NCBI GenBank assembly: GCA_013816595.1 | Contig: JACDEB010000002.1 | Coordinates: 1-64,000 of the forward strand | Reading direction: 5' to 3' | DNA: 64,000 nucleotides | From: Sphingomonas sp. | Lineage (GTDB): Bacteria; Pseudomonadota; Alphaproteobacteria; Sphingomonadales; Sphingomonadaceae | Part shown: positions 59,480 through 64,000 of the stretch, one piece after another | Numbering within the stretch: the stretch's first letter is position 1 | Layout: each line of letters starts with the position of its first letter | Made by a program: the position numbers and the translations under genes | The notes under the pieces: model-generated | The model's input: only the letters and a program-made list of their open reading frames with translations | Databases searched by the model: none | What the model was told of the DNA's origin: nothing

Positions 59480-62400
59480 ATGGCCGAAACCACCATCGTC
59501 GAGCCGCGCAGTCAGCCCCAGCGGATCGTGGTCAGGCGGGATTGGCCGCGGCGCCTGCTCAATGAACTGCTGGCATTGTTCATCGCCTTGCTCGTCATCC
59601 TCGCGGCAGCCCTGGTCCTGCTCGATACGGCTCCGGGCCATCGCTTCATCGTCGACCGGATCGCGGGAATCGAAACCAGGTCCGGCCTCAAAATCCGCAT
59701 CGGCCGGATCGACGGGTCGGTGTTCGGCAAGTCGGAACTTCGCAACGTCGCCATTTCCGATCAGCAAGGCGTGTTCCTGACCGCACCGAGCCTGGTCCTG
59801 GACTGGTCTCCGGCGGCGTGGCTGACCAACAGTTTGTCGATCGACAGCCTGACCGCTGCGCGGGTCACTCTGGTTCGTGCGCCGCACCTCAAACCGAGCA
59901 TCAAAAAGGGGCCGATCCTCCCCAATTTCGACATTCATATCGGAGAGCTCAGGATCGACCGGCTGGATATCGGCTCGGCGGTCGCTGGGATCGCGCGCAG
60001 CGGCCGGGTTCAAGGCAGCGCCGACATTCATTCGGGCCGGGCGCTGGTTGAACTCTATGCCTTCATTAACAATGGCGGCGACCGGGTTCACTTCAAACTC
60101 GACGCCGAGCCGGACCGCGACCGCTTCGACATCGATGCCCGGGTGCGGTCTCCGGGTGACGGAGTGCTGCCCGCGATCGTCGGCACCAAGCGCTCGATCG
60201 ACCTCGACATCTCCGGTGTCGGCAGTTGGAGCCGGTGGCGCGGGCGCGGCGCTCTTGATCTTGCCGGACGGCCGGCGGCGCGCCTGGCGCTGGGCGTGGA
60301 TGGCGGCCGCTACCGGCTCGCTGGCCAGTGGGCGCCGGCGCAATTCCTCAAAGGTCGCCTCCATCGGCTGACAACGCCGATCGTCACCATCCGCGGCGAT
60401 GCGACGCTGGTCGAGCGCGTGCTCGACGGCCAATTGTCCGCCGCGACCCCGGAGATCCGCGTCGTTACTCGCGGCGCGCTCGATCTCGGCGCCAACGAAT
60501 TTCGCAAGGTGCGCCTCGGCATCGACCTGCTCAAGCCCGGGGCACTGTTCACCAATATGAGCGGTCGGAACGTGCGCCTGGTGGCGACTTTGGACGGGGC
60601 GTTCGACAGCGCCGATTATTCATACCGGCTGACCTCTAGAGGCGTGAAGTTCGACAATAATGGGTTCGTCGATTTGCGCGCCGAAGGTCGGGGGCGGATG
60701 TCGCCGTGGCCGATGCGGGTTCCGATCCGGCTCAGCGCCAAGGCAATCACCGGCATCGGCGATGTCGCCGGATCGATCCTCGCCAACCCCAGGATCGAGG
60801 GCTGGCTCAACGTCACTCCCAAGCTTGTGCGGGGCGATAATCTCAAACTGACCAGCGCGCGCATCAACGGCAAGATTTCGCTGTTGATCGATCTCGTCAC
60901 CGGGCGCTTCGAAGTGACACTGTCGGGCGCGCTTAACCGCTATTTCATCCCCGGCCTGGGGATCGTCGATGTCATTACTGACCTCAAGGTCGTGCCCGGC
61001 CCCAATGGCAAGGGCAGCCATGTCGTTGGAACCGCCAAGGCCTGGGTCCGGCGGCTCGACAACAGCTTCTTCCGCGACCTCACCGGCGGCCCGCCCAGCC
61101 TGACGACCAACCTGGAGCGGGGCAATGATGGGATCGTGCATTTCACCAATTTGCAGATCTATTCGCCCAAGCTTCGTTTGTCGGGCTCCGGTCAGCGTTT
61201 CCGCGACGGCACCTTCCACATCGTAGCGAGTGGGCGGCAGTCGAAATATGGTCCGCTCAAGCTGGTTCTCGACGGGCATATCGAGCGTCCACGGATCGAT
61301 CTCCTGCTCGACCGGCCCAATGATTCTTTGGGTATACGTGCGATGCACTTGCTGCTCGTCCCCAATGCTTTTGGGTTTGATTATCGCGCCAGCGGCGGCT
61401 CCAAGCTTGGACCGTTCACCAGCAACGGCCAGATCCTTCTGCCGCACAACCAGCCGACGGTGATTGCGATTGCTGCGCTCGATGCTGGCGGTGCCCATGC
61501 CAGCGGCCGGCTGCGCTCCGATCCCGGTGGCTTTACCGGCCAGCTCAACCTTACCGGGAGCAGCCTTGCGGGCACGCTCGGCTTCGCGCCGGTCAATGGA
61601 GCGCAGCGGATCGACGCCCATCTCACCGCCAACGGCGCCAGCTTCCCCTTGTTCGCGGTGCGCAGCGGCCGGGTCGATGGATCGATCATCCTCGACGACA
61701 ATCACACCACGGTTGACGGAGTGGTCGACGCGCGCGGTGTGGAGATCAGCGGATTAAGCCTCGCCCGCCTCACCGCCAATGCCAAATTGGTCGATGGCTC
61801 GGGCCAGGTCCGTGCCGCCTTCGCCGGCCGCCGCGGCGCTGCTTTTTCGTTCACCACACTGGCCAATGTCACCCCGGATTCGGTGCGCCTGAGCGGCAGC
61901 GGCCGGATCGAGCGCACCCCATTGGTGCTCAAGCAGGTAGCCGTTCTGACGCGCTCGGGCGACGGCTGGGAACTGGCGCCGACCGCGCTGACCTTCGCCA
62001 GCGGCTCGGCCACCGTCTCGGGGCAAAGCGGATCGCATCCCGAAGTCCACGCCAATGTCGCTGCAATGCCGCTCGAGGTGCTCGACCTGTTCTGGCCCAA
62101 TCTCGACCTCAGCGGTTCCGCCACCGGACGGCTCGATTATGCGTGGAAGGGCAATCGCAACGGCAAGCTCGACCTCAAGGTGCGCGGTCTCAGCCGCTCG
62201 GGTCTGGTGCTTGCGTCAAAGCCGATCGATGTCGGCATCGCCGCGGTGGTCAGCGACAATGCTGCGGCGATGCGCGCGGTGGCTGCAAGCGACGGCAAGG
62301 TGGTCGGCCGGGCGCAAGCGCGCTTTTCGCCAATGACGGGCGGCCCGCTGGTGGCTGCTCTGATGAACGCGCCGATGTTCGCCCAGCTTCGCTATACCGG

Positions 62401-63649
62401 ACCGGCTGACACGCTGTGGCGCTTGTCCGGGACCGAGGTGTTCGATTTGTCGGGTCCGTTGGCGATCGGCGCCGATATCACCGGCCGTCTGTCCGATCCG
62501 CAATTGCGCGGCTCGCTCAAGACCCAGAATGCGCGGCTCGAAAGCGCGGTCACCGGAATGGTCATCGATGGCCTCGCGACCGAAGCGCGCTTTTCCGGTC
62601 CGCAGCTGATTTTCTCGAAGCTTGCTGGCAATACGTCGGGCGGCGGAACGATCAACGGCTCCGGATCGGTGACGTTCGCCAACGGGCGGACCGCGCTCAA
62701 TCTCAATTTCACCGCCGCCCAGGCATTGCTTCTCAACCGCGATGACATTGCTGCGCGCGTAACCGGTCCGCTGACCATTCGCTCGGACGGCAAGTCGGGC
62801 ACGATCGGCGGCAAGCTCCATCTCGACAAGGGCCAGTTCCGGCTTGGGCGAGCGAGCTCGGCGGCGTCGGTTCCGCAATTGCAGGTGCGCAATACCGGGC
62901 TCGATTCGGACGACGTCATCGATGTCAAACAGCTTCACCCATGGAATCTCGATATAGCGGTCAACGGCAATGACCTGCGAGTCACCGGGCTCGGCATTTC
63001 GAGCCAATGGCGGACCAGCCTGCAGATTGGCGGGCAGGCGGATTCGCCGCGGTTCACCGGCCGCGCCGATCTGGTCCGCGGCGACTATGATTTCGCCGGT
63101 CGCAACTTCAGGCTCGACCGCGGGACGATCCGCTTCGCCGGCGAAAGCCCGGTCAACCCGCAGCTCGATATCCGCGCCATCGCCCAAGTGCAGGGTCTCG
63201 ACGCAAGTGTCCTGGTGCAAGGTACCGGCCTTCGCCCCGAAATCACCTTCGCAAGCAATCCGGCACTGCCGCAGGACGAGCTCCTGTCGCGGATCCTGTT
63301 CGGCACCTCGATCACCAATTTGTCTGCGCCCGAAGCACTGCAGCTGGCGTCGGCGGTAGCCGCGCTCCAGTCGGGTTCTGGCAATCTCGATCCGATCAAC
63401 GCGCTGCGCAAGGCGATCGGGCTGGATCGGTTGAGGATCGTTCCGGCGGACATTGCTACCGGCCAGAAAACCGCGATCGCCGCGGGCAAATACATCACCC
63501 GCAAATTGTTCGTCGAGGTGGTGACCGACGGCCAGGGTTATTCCGCCACGCGTATCGAATATCAGATTACCCGCTGGCTCTCGTTGCTGTCGACGGTCTC
63601 GACGGTCGGCCGCTCGAGCGCTTCGGTCCGAGCCAGCAAGGATTATTAG
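59480..63649 (+). CDS. tamB: TamB-like translocation/assembly module protein
   Basis: 1389 aa, N-terminal TM, C-terminal LRPEITFASNPALPQDELLSRILFGTSITNLSAPEALQLASAVAALQSG. Confidence 0.92.
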   Translation: MAETTIVEPRSQPQRIVVRRDWPRRLLNELLALFIALLVILAAALVLLDTAPGHRFIVDRIAGIETRSGLKIRIGRIDGSVFGKSELRNVAISDQQGVFLTAPSLVLDWSPAAWLTNSLSIDSLTAARVTLVRAPHLKPSIKKGPILPNFDIHIGELRIDRLDIGSAVAGIARSGRVQGSADIHSGRALVELYAFINNGGDRVHFKLDAEPDRDRFDIDARVRSPGDGVLPAIVGTKRSIDLDISGVGSWSRWRGRGALDLAGRPAARLALGVDGGRYRLAGQWAPAQFLKGRLHRLTTPIVTIRGDATLVERVLDGQLSAATPEIRVVTRGALDLGANEFRKVRLGIDLLKPGALFTNMSGRNVRLVATLDGAFDSADYSYRLTSRGVKFDNNGFVDLRAEGRGRMSPWPMRVPIRLSAKAITGIGDVAGSILANPRIEGWLNVTPKLVRGDNLKLTSARINGKISLLIDLVTGRFEVTLSGALNRYFIPGLGIVDVITDLKVVPGPNGKGSHVVGTAKAWVRRLDNSFFRDLTGGPPSLTTNLERGNDGIVHFTNLQIYSPKLRLSGSGQRFRDGTFHIVASGRQSKYGPLKLVLDGHIERPRIDLLLDRPNDSLGIRAMHLLLVPNAFGFDYRASGGSKLGPFTSNGQILLPHNQPTVIAIAALDAGGAHASGRLRSDPGGFTGQLNLTGSSLAGTLGFAPVNGAQRIDAHLTANGASFPLFAVRSGRVDGSIILDDNHTTVDGVVDARGVEISGLSLARLTANAKLVDGSGQVRAAFAGRRGAAFSFTTLANVTPDSVRLSGSGRIERTPLVLKQVAVLTRSGDGWELAPTALTFASGSATVSGQSGSHPEVHANVAAMPLEVLDLFWPNLDLSGSATGRLDYAWKGNRNGKLDLKVRGLSRSGLVLASKPIDVGIAAVVSDNAAAMRAVAASDGKVVGRAQARFSPMTGGPLVAALMNAPMFAQLRYTGPADTLWRLSGTEVFDLSGPLAIGADITGRLSDPQLRGSLKTQNARLESAVTGMVIDGLATEARFSGPQLIFSKLAGNTSGGGTINGSGSVTFANGRTALNLNFTAAQALLLNRDDIAARVTGPLTIRSDGKSGTIGGKLHLDKGQFRLGRASSAASVPQLQVRNTGLDSDDVIDVKQLHPWNLDIAVNGNDLRVTGLGISSQWRTSLQIGGQADSPRFTGRADLVRGDYDFAGRNFRLDRGTIRFAGESPVNPQLDIRAIAQVQGLDASVLVQGTGLRPEITFASNPALPQDELLSRILFGTSITNLSAPEALQLASAVAALQSGSGNLDPINALRKAIGLDRLRIVPADIATGQKTAIAAGKYITRKLFVEVVTDGQGYSATRIEYQITRWLSLLSTVSTVGRSSASVRASKDY

Positions 63650-63661
63650 CGTGGACTGCAC

Positions 63662-63753
63662 GACGTCGTCCCAGCCCCGAGCCGGGATCCGCCTTTCTTC
63701 TTGAATCCGTGACCATTGAAAGGCAGACCCCGGATCAAGTCCGGGGTGACGAT
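63662..63753. repeat. Intergenic palindromic repeat
   Basis: acgtcgtcccagccccgagccgggatccgcctttc ... gaaaggcagaccccggatcaagtccggggtgacg. Confidence 0.7.
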
Positions 63754-63773
63754 TTGGGTTAGGGGTAACGACC

Positions 63774-64000
63774 ATGAGTTTCATGCATCGCAAGACGATC
63801 GTCGCGCACGATGACGTTCCCGAAGACCATCGGCTCAAGCGCACCCTGAGCTGGCCGCACCTCATTTTTCTCGGCGTCGGCGCGATCGTCGGCACCGGCA
63901 TCCTGGTTCTGATCGGCACCGCCGCGGGCAAGGCTGGCCCGGCGATGATGCTCAGCTTTGCCATTGCCGGAGTGATTTGCGCCGCGGCCGCGCTTGCTTA
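63774..64000 (+). CDS. APC-type amino acid permease, truncated by the window edge
   Basis: MSFMHRKTIVAHDDVPEDHRLKRTLSWPHLIFLGVGAIVGTGILVLIGTAAGKAGPAM. Confidence 0.85.
   Translation, partial: MSFMHRKTIVAHDDVPEDHRLKRTLSWPHLIFLGVGAIVGTGILVLIGTAAGKAGPAMMLSFAIAGVICAAAALA

Noticed and set aside
58466-60433. 655-aa minus-strand ORF
   Set aside because: Antisense to tamA/tamB; long shadow ORFs are expected in this GC-rich sequence and no domain is recognisable
62216-63964. 582-aa minus-strand ORF
   Set aside because: Antisense to tamB and spanning the intergenic palindrome; shadow ORF

Overview
A 64-kb, GC-rich, almost fully coding chromosomal window. Gene content and order suggest a sphingomonad-type alphaproteobacterium; this is inference, because no rRNA or marker search was possible. 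Housekeeping blocks: tRNA-Val, rpsF-rpsR-rplI, fabD-fabG, dnaK-dnaJ behind a sigma32-like promoter, purB, radC, ydbH-ynbE-ydbL, F0 ATP synthase (atpI-B-E-F'-F), tRNA-Arg and tamA-tamB. Catabolic block (25-43 kb): phenylacetyl-CoA genes (paaZ, G, I, A, B, C, E) running into an aromatic aminotransferase and a 2-oxoacid dehydrogenase E1(alpha-beta fused)/E2 pair. A PHA-related block (PhaC-like, PhaR, depolymerase) and a thiolase/MaoC/MscS/topoisomerase IB block follow. No CRISPR array, transposase, prophage or rRNA was seen. Best leads: (1) at 15.1-16.7 kb, a small peptide ending in four CNSxF(S/A)S heptads, followed by a ferritin-like di-iron ORF and a DinB-like ORF, each interrupted by one in-frame TGA but otherwise open with metal-ligand motifs intact; the first TGA is directly followed by a perfect 7-bp stem. 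(2) At 45.66-45.80 kb, a non-annotated RNA-like element: a near-complete anti-SD complement, a 16-aa mini-ORF, an internal CACCTCCTT that can pair with either of two SD-like segments, and a terminal hairpin. (3) A truncated, degenerate phytochrome-like PAS-GAF protein. (4) A palindromic repeat translated in frame in the E2 linker. (5) An operon layout that would make phenylacetyl-CoA directly from phenylpyruvate. Three genes show single-base frameshifts at short homopolymers, so local base accuracy should be checked before interpreting any of the disrupted genes.
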